DNA of 64,000 bases. Origin: Yersinia pekkanenii (GTDB taxonomy: Bacteria; Pseudomonadota; Gammaproteobacteria; Enterobacterales; Enterobacteriaceae). A model generated the notes under the pieces. It was not told the DNA's origin and did not search any database. It saw nothing but the letters and a program-made list of their open reading frames with translations. A program made the position numbers and the translations under genes. This document shows, piece after piece, positions 19,546 through 32,825 of this stretch; position 1 is the stretch's first letter, and the number at the start of each line of letters is the position of its first letter. The stretch spans positions 124,001 to 188,000 of the forward strand of contig NZ_CQAZ01000004.1 of the NCBI RefSeq assembly GCF_001152565.1. The letters are read 5' to 3'.

Positions 19546-21312
19546 ATGACCCAAACCTTTATTCCCGGCAAAGACGCCGCACTGGAAGACTCTATTTCCC
19601 GCTTCCAGCACAAGCTGAACGACCTCGGTTTTAATATTGAAGAAGCCTCATGGCTTAACCCGGTTCCTCACGTTTGGTCGGTACATATTCGCGACCGTGA
19701 CTGCCCGTTGTGCTTTACCAACGGCAAAGGTGCCAGCAAGAAAGCGGCACTGGCTTCGGCCTTGGGTGAATATTTCGAGCGTTTATCCACTAACTATTTT
19801 TTTGCTGATTTCTATCTGGGCAAAGCCATTGCCGAGGGTGATTTCGTTCATTATCCGAACGAGAAATGGTTCCCAATCCCTGAGGATAATCTGCTGCCGA
19901 AAGGTATTCTGGATCAGCGTCTACTGACGTTTTACGATCCAGAAGAGGAATTGGTCGCCAGTGACCTGGTGGATTTACAGTCAGGTAATATCAAGCGCGG
20001 TATCTGCTCGCTGCCATTCACCCGCCAGTCAGATTTAGAAACCGTCTATATCCCAATGAATATTATCGGTAATCTGTATGTTTCAAACGGCATGTCTGCG
20101 GGGAATACCGCAAACGAAGCCCGGGTACAGGCGCTGTCAGAAGTGTTTGAACGTTATGTGAAAAACCGCATTATCGCTGAATCCATCAGCTTGCCAGAAA
20201 TCCCGGCCGAGGTGTTAAATCGCTATCCAGGCGTGATAGAAGCTATCGCCAAACTGGAAGAAGAAGGTTTCCCGATCCTGTCTTACGATGCCTCTTTAGG
20301 TGGCGCTTACCCGGTTATCTGTGTGGTACTGTTTAACCCGTCAAACGGCACCTGTTTTGCCTCGTTTGGTGCACATCCAGACTTTGGTGTGGCACTTGAG
20401 CGTACCGTCACCGAGTTACTACAAGGCCGCAGCCTGAAAGATCTGGATGTCTTTACTGCACCCACTTTTGATGACGAAGAGGTGGCTGAGCATACCAATC
20501 TGGAAACGCACTTTATCGATTCAAGCGGCTTGATTAGCTGGGATATGTTTAAAGAAGATGCCGACTATCCGTTTGTAGACTGGAGCTTTAAAGGCACCAC
20601 TGAAGAAGAGTTCGCAACCTTGATGGCTATCTTCAAACAAGAAAAAGCTGAAGTGTATATCGCGGACTACGAACATCTGGGGGTTTACGCTTGCCGAATT
20701 CTGGTGCCAGGGATGTCGGATATCTATCCTGCCGAAGACTTGCTGATGGCAAACAACACCATGGGTGTCAGTCTGCGTGGCACCTTATTGGCCCTGCCGG
20801 ACAGTGATTGGCAACCCGAGCAATATCTGGAGCTGATCCAGCAACTTGATGATGAAGGTCTGGACGACTTTGCCCGGGTGCGTGAACTGCTAGGTATCGC
20901 CTCAGGTAAAGATAATGGCTGGTATACCCTGCGAGTGGGTGAACTGAAATCTATGCTGGCGTTGGCTGGCGGCGATTTGGAACAGGCTCTGATTTGGGTG
21001 GAATGGACGCAAGACTTCAACTCTTCCGTCTTTACGGCAAAACAGGCGAACTATTACCGTTGTCTGCAAACTCTGTTGTTACTGACTCAAGAGCCGAGCC
21101 GTGACCCAATCCAATATCACAGCGCATTTGTGAAAATGTACGGTCAAGAAACAGTAGATGCCGCATCAGCAGCATTAACCGGAGAAGATCGCTTCAACGG
21201 CCTGTTCAATGTAGATGAAGATCTGACAGCCTTACCGGCCCACCAAGCACTGTTGGGCGCGTATGAGAAGTTGCAAACGGCTAAACGCCACTATTGGGCC
21301 CAAAGCAAGTAA
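19546..21312 (+). CDS. ycaO: YcaO protein (S12 methylthiotransferase accessory factor, YcaO domain)
   Basis: YcaO is the founding member of the ATP-dependent YcaO cyclodehydratase family. In E. coli it is linked to beta-methylthiolation of ribosomal protein S12 by RimO. The 588-residue protein starts MTQTFIPGKDAALEDSI. It contains ALASALGEYFERLSTNYFF, the ATP/Mg-binding SEVFERYVKNR near residue 200 and a C-terminal TPR-like extension. A GTG nine bases upstream (19537) is an alternative start. It is divergent from ansB and precedes focA-pflB, as in E. coli. No peptide substrate or E1-like partner is nearby, so it is not a RiPP cluster. Confidence 0.96.
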   Translation: MTQTFIPGKDAALEDSISRFQHKLNDLGFNIEEASWLNPVPHVWSVHIRDRDCPLCFTNGKGASKKAALASALGEYFERLSTNYFFADFYLGKAIAEGDFVHYPNEKWFPIPEDNLLPKGILDQRLLTFYDPEEELVASDLVDLQSGNIKRGICSLPFTRQSDLETVYIPMNIIGNLYVSNGMSAGNTANEARVQALSEVFERYVKNRIIAESISLPEIPAEVLNRYPGVIEAIAKLEEEGFPILSYDASLGGAYPVICVVLFNPSNGTCFASFGAHPDFGVALERTVTELLQGRSLKDLDVFTAPTFDDEEVAEHTNLETHFIDSSGLISWDMFKEDADYPFVDWSFKGTTEEEFATLMAIFKQEKAEVYIADYEHLGVYACRILVPGMSDIYPAEDLLMANNTMGVSLRGTLLALPDSDWQPEQYLELIQQLDDEGLDDFARVRELLGIASGKDNGWYTLRVGELKSMLALAGGDLEQALIWVEWTQDFNSSVFTAKQANYYRCLQTLLLLTQEPSRDPIQYHSAFVKMYGQETVDAASAALTGEDRFNGLFNVDEDLTALPAHQALLGAYEKLQTAKRHYWAQSK

Positions 21313-21344
21313 GCACCTGCTGAATGCTCATTCGCGGAAACTTA

Positions 21345-21375
21345 AAACGGCGTTGTTTTTTTTGCAGCGCCGTTT
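21345..21375 (+). terminator. Terminator after ycaO
   Basis: Stem AAACGGCG / CGCCGTTT with a 15-base T-rich loop, then AATTTATT. It lies 33 bp after the ycaO stop. Confidence 0.7.
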
Positions 21376-21820
21376 AATTTATTACTGCAATTATTCCTGA
21401 CACAAATAAATACCCACCACCCAGTTCAACAATTGCTTTGGTCATAAAAAAACGTCACTTTTTGACGCCGCTCCTGTTGAAAAAACAGCACCTTTAAACA
21501 AACATTATTTGCCAAAAACATAAATAAGATAACCAAGTGAATAAAGCGTTAATTTTTAATGAACACAGATAATAGAAATAGCTACAAATACTCCTTTTGG
21601 TTAACCTTCTCAACGGCTTTAAAACCGTCTAATCAAAATTTTTTGTAAAAATTAAAATAATTTTTCCTGTTTGATATCAATCCACTAGCACCATTAACCC
21701 TATGTTTAATAGTGTTTTACAGCTAACTAAACTCGCGCAATATGATCCACATCAATTTTCAAGCTATACTGCTTTGCTAGTATCTCGCTGTGCTTTATTA
21801 ACCCTTAAGAGAGAGTTAGT
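21376..21820 (+). promoter_or_regulatory. focA-pflB regulatory region
   Basis: A 445-base AT-rich gap without genes, upstream of focA. It holds a second small inverted repeat (CGTC/GACG near 21450) and an FNR-like site with a matching promoter near focA. Multiple FNR/ArcA-dependent promoters are known for the E. coli focA-pfl operon. Only the proximal one is argued here from sequence. Confidence 0.6.
21742..21755 (+). promoter_or_regulatory. FNR-type site upstream of focA
   Basis: ATGAT-CCAC-ATCAA matches the FNR consensus TTGAT-N4-ATCAA in nine of ten positions. Its centre is 41.5 bases upstream of about 21790, where the extended -10 TGC-TAGTAT (21775-21783) would start transcription. That geometry is a class II FNR-activated promoter. 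The start point is inferred. Confidence 0.7.
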
Positions 21821-22678
21821 GTGAAAGCTGGCAACCCCTTCGATGCATTATTACCTGCGGCAATGGCTAAAGTAGCCGAAGATGCCGGTGTCTATAAAGC
21901 TACCAAGCATCCGCTAAAAACCTTTTATTTAGCGATTACTGCTGGTGTGTTTATTTCAATTGCGTTTGTTTTTTATATTACAGCGACTACCGGTACCGCA
22001 GGCGTGCCTTTCGGCTTTGCTAAGTTGGTGGGGGGTATTTGTTTCTCCCTGGGGCTAATGTTAGTGGTGGTATGTGGTGGTGATCTTTTCACCTCGACCG
22101 TACTTACCACTGTGGCAAAAGCCAGTGGTCGTATCACCTGGCGTCAACTGGGATGCAACTGGGTTAATGTCTATATTGGCAACCTGTGCGGAGCGCTATT
22201 CTTCGTCGCGCTTATCTGGTTTGCAGGTCAATATACGGTGGCAAATGGTCAATGGGGTCTGAATGTTTTACAAACAGCTGACCACAAATTGCACCATACT
22301 TTTATTGAAGCAGTGTGTTTGGGCATTTTAGCTAACTTAATGGTCTGCCTGGCGGTTTGGATGAGTTACTCCGGCCGTACCATAATGGACAAGATGTTCG
22401 CGATGATTCTACCAGTGGGTATGTTTGTTGCCAGCGGCTTTGAGCATAGCATCGCAAACATGTTTATGATCCCTATGGGTATTGTGATTAAAAACTTCGC
22501 TTCGCCTGAGTTTTGGCAATCCATAGGATCAGCACCTGAACAATTTGCTAACTTAACCGTAAGCAACTTTATTATTGATAACCTGATCCCAGTCACTATC
22601 GGCAACATCATTGGTGGCGGATTATTGGTCGGGTTAACTTATTGGGTAATTTATCTGCGCGGTGACCAGCAACATTAA
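21821..22678 (+). CDS. focA: Formate channel FocA
   Basis: FocA is the pentameric formate/nitrite-family channel that exports formate made by PflB and reimports it at low pH. It has 285 residues, as in E. coli, and six membrane helices. Family motifs are [19 protein letters not shown] near residue 35, [10 protein letters not shown] near 90 and the selectivity His in [15 protein letters not shown] near 209. The N-terminus ([19 protein letters not shown]) is the PflB-binding gate. The start codon is GTG with a weak AGAGAGAG site. pflB follows by 56 bases. Confidence 0.97.
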   Translation: MKAGNPFDALLPAAMAKVAEDAGVYKATKHPLKTFYLAITAGVFISIAFVFYITATTGTAGVPFGFAKLVGGICFSLGLMLVVVCGGDLFTSTVLTTVAKASGRITWRQLGCNWVNVYIGNLCGALFFVALIWFAGQYTVANGQWGLNVLQTADHKLHHTFIEAVCLGILANLMVCLAVWMSYSGRTIMDKMFAMILPVGMFVASGFEHSIANMFMIPMGIVIKNFASPEFWQSIGSAPEQFANLTVSNFIIDNLIPVTIGNIIGGGLLVGLTYWVIYLRGDQQH

Positions 22679-22734
22679 TATGTGGCCGCTACGTCTGGTT
22701 TACGAAAAAATTCACATTAAAAGGTAGCTGCATT

Positions 22735-25017
<2,283 letters not shown>

Positions 25018-25047
25018 TTCCCTGCCGCAGTAAAATGGCATAAACTT

Positions 25048-25073
25048 AAAGGCTCCACTTTAGTGGGGCCTTT
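25048..25073 (+). terminator. Hairpin between pflB and pflA
   Basis: 12-bp stem AAAGGCTCCACT / AGTGGGGCCTTT with a 2-base loop (a T-G pair inside), followed by ATTTATCC. It would end or stabilise the abundant focA-pflB transcript and lower pflA expression. Confidence 0.75.
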
Positions 25074-25100
25074 ATTTATCCAGTATTGGAGTAACCTGCA

Positions 25101-25841
25101 ATGTCGGTACTTGGTCGTATTCACTCATTCGAATCCTGTGGCACCGTTGACGGCCCGGGGATCCGATTTATCGTATTCTTCCAGGGCTGCTTGATGCGTT
25201 GCCTGTATTGCCATAACCGTGATACTTGGGACACCCACGGCGGTAAAGAAGTTACCGCTGAAGAATTAGTCAAAGAAGCCGTCACCTACCGTCACTTTAT
25301 GAATGCTTCGGGTGGTGGTGTCACCGCCTCGGGTGGCGAAGCTATCTTGCAGGCTGAGTTTGTGCGTGATTGGTTCCGCGCCTGTCATGAAGAAGGGATT
25401 CATACTTGTCTGGATACCAACGGCTTTGTGCGCCGTTATGATCCGGTAATCGATGAGTTACTGGATGCTACAGATTTAGTGATGCTGGATTTAAAACAGA
25501 TGGATGACAGTGTGCATCAGAATCTGGTCGGCGTATCCAATCACCGAACACTGGAGTTTGCTCGTTATCTGGCAAAACGTAACCAAAAAACCTGGATCCG
25601 CTATGTGGTGGTGCCGGGCTGGTCAGATGATGATAAGTCGGCCCATATGCTGGGTGAGTTTACTCAAAATATGACCAACATCGAGAAAATCGAATTGCTG
25701 CCTTACCATGAGTTGGGTAAGCACAAATGGATTGCCATGGGCGAAGAATACAAATTGGATGGGGTAAAACCCCCGACCAAAGAAATTATGGACCGTGTGA
25801 AAGGTATTCTAGAAAGCTATGGTCACAAGGTGATGTATTGA
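25101..25841 (+). CDS. pflA: Pyruvate formate-lyase 1-activating enzyme
   Basis: PflA is the radical SAM enzyme that abstracts hydrogen from Gly735 of PflB. The [4Fe-4S]-binding CX3CX2C motif is Cys30, Cys34 and Cys37 in [11 protein letters not shown]. The SAM-contacting GG region ([14 protein letters not shown]) lies near residue 75. Length is 246 as in E. coli. GGAGTAACC precedes the ATG. It sits after pflB, separated by a hairpin, which fits a lower, partly separate expression level. Confidence 0.98.
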   Translation: MSVLGRIHSFESCGTVDGPGIRFIVFFQGCLMRCLYCHNRDTWDTHGGKEVTAEELVKEAVTYRHFMNASGGGVTASGGEAILQAEFVRDWFRACHEEGIHTCLDTNGFVRRYDPVIDELLDATDLVMLDLKQMDDSVHQNLVGVSNHRTLEFARYLAKRNQKTWIRYVVVPGWSDDDKSAHMLGEFTQNMTNIEKIELLPYHELGKHKWIAMGEEYKLDGVKPPTKEIMDRVKGILESYGHKVMY

Positions 25842-25879
25842 CTGATAGTTATCAGCGAGTGCACTAATACTCAATAAAT

Positions 25880-25908
25880 ACCGCCTGCCGGGTTACCTCA
25901 CAGGCGGT
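25880..25908 (+). terminator. Terminator after pflA
   Basis: Stem ACCGCCTG / CAGGCGGT with a 13-base loop, followed by GTTTTTTTGG. It lies between pflA and the convergent MFS gene. Confidence 0.85.
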
Positions 25909-25921
25909 GTTTTTTTGGTGG

Positions 25922-27070
25922 TTATACCGCCGCGTAAGGTGTCTTTTGTTGATCAGGTTTACGCAGCAACATCATCAAATACACTAAGGCCACACCGGCA
26001 ATCATGATAAACAATAAATTATCGGAATAATGCTGCATCAACAGTGATGTCATGGTCGGACCGGTCAGGCTGCCAAGGGTATAACTCATCAATAGTGCCT
26101 GATTCATCGCCACCAGCTCATCGGCACTGGCTTTTTCGCACGCCCATGCCATGGCTACCGGATAAAGGGTAAAACCGGCACATCCCAGAATAAATAATGC
26201 TGGCGCTAAAGCATAATTACCCAAAATTGCTACACTGCCAAGAATGACAACAAATACCTGAATACGCAGGATCAATAAGCGGCCATAGCGGTCCGCCATT
26301 TTGCCGATTGGCCACTGACCGATAATCCCTGAGCTGACCAGTAATGCCATCCACCATCCGACGCTGGCATCGCTCATCCCCTGATGGGATAAATACAGCG
26401 GCAGCAGCCCATAGAGCGAACCTAGCAGTACACCTGATATAATGCAGCCATGAATACCCAGACGTGCACTACGGCGCTTCAACATCGGCCAAATTGCGAT
26501 AGCTGAGGACTCACGGTCCCCCTGATGCGAGAAGTGGGCAAATAGCAGCGGCAGCATCGCGGTAATCACCAATACACTGACCCAAGGGATAACACTGAGC
26601 AGTTGCGTCGACACCACGCCTAAGAGCAGTTGCCCTGTGACAGTCCCCAGGTAGTAGACCATCATATAAGCCGCCAGTAGCTGCCCACGATTGGTTAAGG
26701 TACCACTACGCAGTAACGCGCTCTCGACAATAACCCAAATCAGCGCGCAGGCCACGCCAGCAAAAAAACGCCACCCTAGCCAGCTCCAAAAATCGACCGA
26801 TAGCATTAGTCCGCATGTTGCCAGTGCGAATAAAATACAGGAATAATGATAACTGCCATTAAACCCAAACCGTTGGATCAATCGCCCTGCAATCAGCGTT
26901 CCGACCAGATTCCCGCTAAAATAAGATGAGCTAACCATCCCTACTTGCCAGGTTGGCAATTGTTGGTGGGATAACCATAAAGGCACTAATGTATTTAAAA
27001 CCGCGATAGAAATCGTGAACAACAAAAGCCCACAGAGCAGAAGTTGCACCGGGCGAGAATATGCGGACAT
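25922..27070 (-). CDS. ycaD: MFS transporter, YcaD family
   Basis: A 382-residue major facilitator with twelve predicted membrane segments. It matches E. coli YcaD in order and motifs: the N-terminal [21 protein letters not shown], the motif A-like GRLIQRFGF after helix 2, and its repeat [13 protein letters not shown] after helix 8. The substrate is unknown. It lies between the convergent pflA and downstream of serS; E. coli has dmsABC between ycaD and serS, which is absent here. The start at 27070 is the first ATG of the membrane protein, with a GGCTCCTGTC region upstream. Confidence 0.9.
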   Translation of the reverse strand: MSAYSRPVQLLLCGLLLFTISIAVLNTLVPLWLSHQQLPTWQVGMVSSSYFSGNLVGTLIAGRLIQRFGFNGSYHYSCILFALATCGLMLSVDFWSWLGWRFFAGVACALIWVIVESALLRSGTLTNRGQLLAAYMMVYYLGTVTGQLLLGVVSTQLLSVIPWVSVLVITAMLPLLFAHFSHQGDRESSAIAIWPMLKRRSARLGIHGCIISGVLLGSLYGLLPLYLSHQGMSDASVGWWMALLVSSGIIGQWPIGKMADRYGRLLILRIQVFVVILGSVAILGNYALAPALFILGCAGFTLYPVAMAWACEKASADELVAMNQALLMSYTLGSLTGPTMTSLLMQHYSDNLLFIMIAGVALVYLMMLLRKPDQQKTPYAAV

Positions 27071-27224
27071 AGTATGACAGGAGCCGTCAGAACGATAAAA
27101 AGTGAGCGCATCATGCCACTGGCGATAAAAAAGTCAATTACTCTGCAGGAAGAGATAGCACGATATGTTGGTTAGCGTTTATTGACCACGCTGCATCAGC
27201 GTTCTGGCTGTATCTTAAAAAGAA

Positions 27225-27244
27225 AAAGCGCCCGTAGGCGCTTT
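27225..27244 (-). terminator. Terminator after serS
   Basis: Perfect 8-bp stem AAAGCGCC / GGCGCTTT with loop CGTA. A minus-strand TTCTTTTTAAG run follows. It lies 35 bp past the serS stop. Confidence 0.85.
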
Positions 27245-27278
27245 ATAAATAACAGATTATAGATTAACCCGCATTTTA

Positions 27279-28965
<1,687 letters not shown>

Positions 28966-28985
28966 TACTGCATAAAAACACAGTT
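28966..28985 (+). promoter_or_regulatory. LexA (SOS) box
   Basis: TACTG-CATAAAAACA-CAGTT gives CTG-N10-CAG with an AT-rich centre and flanking TA/TT, the enterobacterial LexA operator pattern. It is 23 bases upstream of a dinI-like start codon. dinI is LexA-controlled in E. coli, which supports the call. Confidence 0.75.
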
Positions 28986-29005
28986 ACCTAATGGGGGGTG
29001 AAATC

Positions 29006-29101
29006 ATGCGAGTTGAAGTGATTTACGATAAGCGAAATGTAAAACAGATACCGGGTGCCAACGACTTGATCCTCGCTGAACTAACCCATAGCCATGCTTG
29101 A
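29006..29101 (+). pseudogene. Truncated DinI-like protein
   Basis: A 31-codon frame begins MRVEVIYDKRNVKQIPGAND and continues LILAEL, matching the first strand and start of helix 1 of DinI-family proteins. It then leaves the family and stops after THSHA. DinI is about 81 residues and binds RecA, so the RecA-contacting helix is missing. GGGGGTG lies just upstream of the ATG, and a LexA box precedes it. It is probably a remnant of a phage-type dinI. An independent small peptide is possible but unsupported. Confidence 0.7.
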
Positions 29102-29168
29102 CATCAGGCTAAATAATATGCAGGCTGCAATATTAATGGACTAATCAAAGAATTAAAGGAGCATATAT

Positions 29169-29618
29169 ATGGCAACAAAATCATTTCATTTCTCCCAAAT
29201 GGCCGATTTACGTGCTGAAGGTGTTTGCTCTTTACATGCATCCTTCTCATTATCTATTAATGTAACTGAAAGTGGCGTTAAAGAAGGGAAAAAATTATAT
29301 TTATCTGCATCGCTACTGTGCAATGCTGCTAAGGCTTATGGCTCTGGGAAAATTATTCCTTGGTGTACAGTCAAAAACAATATAGATAATAAAAAATATG
29401 TTTTAGACGGCAAAGGAAGGTCATTCGCTCTTAAGCATGATGACATTCTCATAGGTGAATGTTCATTTTTAATACCCATAAAGAAAAACACATCTCCATC
29501 CTTAGAAATAGAAGCCGGGTATGTTCTGGATACAGGATATACCGGAACGATTAAACCATTTCCAGGTAAAATGTCCAGACGTATTGTATTAAATAGATTT
29601 AAGGATAATTTACTGTGA
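29169..29618 (+). CDS. Hypothetical protein, first gene of an unrecognised pair
   Basis: I do not recognise this 149-residue protein. It has no signal peptide or membrane segment. It looks beta-rich and lysine-rich, with three cysteines (20, 51 and 66) before a fourth in GECSFLIPI near 98. The C-terminus is basic (GKMSRRIVLNRFK). AAAGGAG lies eight bases before the ATG. The base composition is clearly more AT-rich than its neighbours. The stop overlaps the GTG start of the next gene (GTGA), so the two form a coupled pair. The LexA box is about 185 bases upstream with no terminator in between. Confidence 0.8.
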   Translation: MATKSFHFSQMADLRAEGVCSLHASFSLSINVTESGVKEGKKLYLSASLLCNAAKAYGSGKIIPWCTVKNNIDNKKYVLDGKGRSFALKHDDILIGECSFLIPIKKNTSPSLEIEAGYVLDTGYTGTIKPFPGKMSRRIVLNRFKDNLL

Positions 29619-30184
29619 AAAATTTGATAAAATTATCTTTAGTGACATTATGTTTATTCTTATACCTACCTGCTTTGTCTGCAATTATTCCTGATACTAA
29701 TTTACGTGCAGATAAACCAACGCAGCAAGCAGTCATGCTTATGGATAAATTAACAACATCAGAAGATAGCGAAAAAAGTGAAATTTTCAAAAAATTCAAA
29801 GAACTGTTAGATAAATATCCAGAAAATATTAATGTCAGAAGAATGTACACAAACAACTTACTTGCAGAGGGGCATTATATAGAAGGACTGAAACAGCTTG
29901 AACTACTAAACAAAAAACATTTTACCCGTACTGACTTATTGACTGAGTGTATGGTAAAAGAAAGATTAGGCAAAAGAGATGAGGAATGTTATAGGCAAGT
30001 TATTCAGCTATCAGAACAACAACAATCTATTGATTCAGATTACATCAACGCACTGTTCTTCACTAATGATAAAAGGTTCCTCCCCTTAAAGGATCATTTA
30101 ATTAAAGAGCGAAAATTTAAGGAAAGTGACTTTTTAATATTCACACTAGGTAAAGAGAAGATGTTACGAGAACTCTATCCATAG
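29615..30184 (+). CDS. Hypothetical exported protein with TPR-like helices
   Basis: A 189-residue protein with an N-terminal signal peptide (KNLIKLSLVTLCLFLYLPALSA, cleavage likely after residue 23, before IIPD), so it is probably periplasmic; it has no lipobox Cys. Helical repeat-like segments (FKELLDKYPENINVRRMY, then GHYIEGLKQLELLNKK) resemble tetratricopeptide repeats. The start is GTG in the overlap with the previous gene. It is AT-rich like its partner. A cytoplasmic protein coupled to an exported one could be an effector/immunity pair, but that is speculation. Confidence 0.8.
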   Translation: MKNLIKLSLVTLCLFLYLPALSAIIPDTNLRADKPTQQAVMLMDKLTTSEDSEKSEIFKKFKELLDKYPENINVRRMYTNNLLAEGHYIEGLKQLELLNKKHFTRTDLLTECMVKERLGKRDEECYRQVIQLSEQQQSIDSDYINALFFTNDKRFLPLKDHLIKERKFKESDFLIFTLGKEKMLRELYP

Positions 30185-30227
30185 TTTAAGAATACAGGGG
30201 GATCCTTCCCCCAATAACTCAGTTTTT

Positions 30228-30732
30228 TTATTTTTCTATCCATGCTGAGAAAGTAAGCGGAACGCCGTAAGCATAGCGTCGATATTCCACCATTGAGTTA
30301 TAAGGCATATAGACTTGGCGGCAGCCAACAACATCCACGCCGGTACGATAGGCTTTAACCCCCCGCCACGTTGATCGGATAATTTAAACTCAATACCGCA
30401 TTGCTTGATACGTTTTGAAAATACTCGCCCGGTGCCGTCATGCTGTTTAAATTTGTCCCGGCAACTATCGCTACATCAGCAATATGAACAGCTCCTACAT
30501 CGCCAGCGGTTAACGAAGTCTTGGTTGCTAGCTCGCCCAGCTCAAGATTTTCTCGGGCCTCGGACGCGTCAGTAATTTCAGATAAATTATTTTCTATTCT
30601 GAAAAATTCGTCCACAACCTCAGCGGCCAAGACTTTAACTTGTCTCGATGCAGATACGCCGGAGAGTGATCCTGTTGCGGTAATAATACCAAAACCAAAT
30701 AATCCTCCACGAAATAGGCGCCCCCCGCTCAA
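30228..30732 (-). pseudogene. Phage tail-fibre fragment with frameshift
   Basis: The minus-strand frame 30355-30732 contains tail-fibre motifs: IENNLSEITDASEARENL followed by LGELATK-like sequence, and NSMTAPGEYFQNV then LNYPINVAGG. It stops at a run of Gs (about 30356-30364). In another frame the homology goes on as VKAYRTGVDVVGCRQVYMPY and ends near TFSAWIEK with a stop at 30228-30230. There is no baseplate, chaperone or other tail gene around it. It is a decayed remnant of a prophage or of fibre-gene recombination. Confidence 0.75.
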
Positions 30733-30783
30733 ACGTTTGGGCCGTTAACATCGAATATTAACGTTTATTCCGCAACAGCAAGG

Positions 30784-32127
30784 CTAGCGGTAGCGTTTTA
30801 TCGGGCTATTTTGATCCTGCTCAGCCAACCATGCCAGCTTTTCACCAATTTTACCTTCCAGACCTCGGGATGATGGAGAATAGTAGCGGGTAGAGGCCAT
30901 TTCTGGCGGGAAATAGTTCTCACCGGCAGCATAGGCATGCTGTTCATCGTGGGCGTATCGATACTCGGCCCCTAGCCCCATCTCTTTCATCAACTTGGTG
31001 GGAGCATTACGCAAATGTTCCGGCACATCAAAGTCCGGCTTATCACGCGCATCTTGTATTGCTGCTTTAAATGCGGTGTAAACAGCATTACTTTTAGGCG
31101 CGCAAGCCAGATAAACAATCGCCTGAGCAATTGCCCGCTCACCTTCTGCCGGCCCCACGCGGGTAAAACAGTCCCATGCAGAGATTGCCACTTGCATGGC
31201 GCGTGGGTCAGCATTACCCACATCTTCTGACGCAATGGCCAGCAAGCGCCGGGCAACATAGAGTGGGTCACCGCCAGCCGTGATAATGCGCGCGTACCAA
31301 TACAACGCAGCATCCGGGGCTGAGCCACGAATGGATTTATGTACTGCCGATATCAAATCGTAGTAACGATCACCTTTGTTATCAAAACGGGCGCTACGCT
31401 CACCAGACACTTCTTTAAGTAAATCAGGCGTGAGTACACGAACGCCATTGGCATCGGTTTCTGCCATATCGGCCATCATTTCAAGGCTATTCAAGGCGCG
31501 GCGGGCATCCCCCCCGACCAATTCAGACATCATGCGGCGGGTCTCATCTGGCAACTTGATATTCTGCCCACCATAACCACGGCTGCTATCTGCCATCGCC
31601 TGATCGATAACTTTTTCGATATCTGCGGCGGTGAGTGCCTTCAGCAAATAGACCCGTGCTCTGGAGAGCAATGCCGAATTCAGTTCAAATGAGGGGTTTT
31701 CTGTGGTCGCGCCAATAAAGGTGATGGTACCATCTTCAATATGCGGTAAAAATGCATCTTGCTGGCTTTTATTGAAGCGATGGACTTCGTCGACAAACAA
31801 AATAGTACGCCGACCGGCATCGCGGTTTTGCCGCGCCCGTTCGATAGCTTCACGGATTTCTTTAATACCGGAGGTCACCGCAGAAATACGTTCGACATCC
31901 GCCTGGCCGTAACGACCAATAATTTCGGCTAATGTCGTTTTACCCGTTCCCGGTGGCCCCCAGAGGATCATGGAGTGTAACTGCCCGGCAACGATTGCTC
32001 GCGGTAGCGGTTTACCCGGAGCCAGCAAATGATGCTGACCAATATATTGATCCAACGTCAAAGGCCGCATCCGCGCGGCCAGTGGCTGAAACTCATTTTG
32101 GGAAAAATCGAGGGACATATTACTCAC
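30784..32127 (-). CDS. rarA: Replication-associated recombination protein A (RarA/MgsA)
   Basis: RarA is a AAA+ ATPase related to clamp-loader subunits, acting at stalled replication forks. The 447 residues equal the E. coli length. Walker A is GPPGTGKTT near residue 56, Walker B is [18 protein letters not shown] near 110, and sensor 1 is [11 protein letters not shown]. The C-terminal tetramerisation part ends [11 protein letters not shown] after an inserted Gln. It follows lolA by 7 bases, the conserved lolA-rarA pair. Confidence 0.98.
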   Translation of the reverse strand: MSNMSLDFSQNEFQPLAARMRPLTLDQYIGQHHLLAPGKPLPRAIVAGQLHSMILWGPPGTGKTTLAEIIGRYGQADVERISAVTSGIKEIREAIERARQNRDAGRRTILFVDEVHRFNKSQQDAFLPHIEDGTITFIGATTENPSFELNSALLSRARVYLLKALTAADIEKVIDQAMADSSRGYGGQNIKLPDETRRMMSELVGGDARRALNSLEMMADMAETDANGVRVLTPDLLKEVSGERSARFDNKGDRYYDLISAVHKSIRGSAPDAALYWYARIITAGGDPLYVARRLLAIASEDVGNADPRAMQVAISAWDCFTRVGPAEGERAIAQAIVYLACAPKSNAVYTAFKAAIQDARDKPDFDVPEHLRNAPTKLMKEMGLGAEYRYAHDEQHAYAAGENYFPPEMASTRYYSPSSRGLEGKIGEKLAWLAEQDQNSPIKRYR

Positions 32128-32134
32128 ACAGACC

Positions 32135-32746
32135 TCACTGCCGCTGGTCGTCCAGCGTCACACCTTTTGGCAGGGTAAATTTAAACTTGCTGGCGTCGGC
32201 TGAGCTATTTTGTTGCCCTTTCAGCGTGTACGCACTGCGCTGCCCATCTTGCTCAACCGCAGTAAAGTTTTTGATAGTACCGGTTGGCGTAACCGTTATT
32301 ACGAATTGCTTCAGATTACCGCTAGCACTTTTTGGCGTTAGCTCGAAATCATCGCCTTTCTGCTTAACATTGTACTGCTTCCAATCATCTGGATTGTTGC
32401 GAGTAATCAGCATAAAAGGTGTGTTGCCAGTAGCATTCTTCAGCCAGGTTGCGGTGGCCTGTTCAACAAATGGGTTGTAGAACCACAAGGTTTCACCGTC
32501 AGAAATCAGCACACTTTCGTCCGGTGAGGTCATATGCCAGTTAAACAGATTTGGTCGTTTCACCCACAGCTCACCCTCACCTTCCTGCACCGCAGCACCA
32601 TCAGAGCTAGTGACTTTTTGCGAGAAATTAGCATGGAAACTGTTCACCTTGCTCAAACGACCTTGTAAGTCGGTACTGGCATCCGCCAAAACTGAAGCTG
32701 AAATTAAACCCGATAATAGACAGCAAGCAACAAGCAGTTTTTTCAT
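32135..32746 (-). CDS. lolA: Outer-membrane lipoprotein carrier protein LolA
   Basis: LolA carries mature lipoproteins across the periplasm from LolCDE to LolB. The 203-residue precursor has a signal peptide with likely cleavage after SVLA (residue 21), giving mature [20 protein letters not shown]. The Trp-rich core ([12 protein letters not shown]) and the hydrophobic-cavity strands match the family. It lies between ftsK and rarA as in E. coli, but an ERIC element has been inserted upstream, between ftsK and lolA. Confidence 0.97.
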   Translation of the reverse strand: MKKLLVACCLLSGLISASVLADASTDLQGRLSKVNSFHANFSQKVTSSDGAAVQEGEGELWVKRPNLFNWHMTSPDESVLISDGETLWFYNPFVEQATATWLKNATGNTPFMLITRNNPDDWKQYNVKQKGDDFELTPKSASGNLKQFVITVTPTGTIKNFTAVEQDGQRSAYTLKGQQNSSADASKFKFTLPKGVTLDDQRQ

Positions 32747-32802
32747 TATTCTAAATACCTTATAAAATTCTCTGATAAATACGGGTTTACGCTTCTTTGC
32801 AT

Positions 32803-32823
32803 CAGGGCCGCAAAGCGGCCCTG
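32803..32823. repeat. Perfect GC-rich hairpin next to the ERIC element
   Basis: 9-bp perfect inverted repeat CAGGGCCGC / GCGGCCCTG with loop AAA, directly beside the ERIC end and upstream of lolA. It has no T-run on either strand, so its role is unclear. Confidence 0.5.
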
Positions 32824-32825
32824 TC

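Noticed and set aside
19537-21312. ycaO as the core of a RiPP (azole-forming) cluster
   Set aside because: The sequence is the housekeeping YcaO type next to focA, with no precursor peptide, dehydrogenase or exporter nearby.
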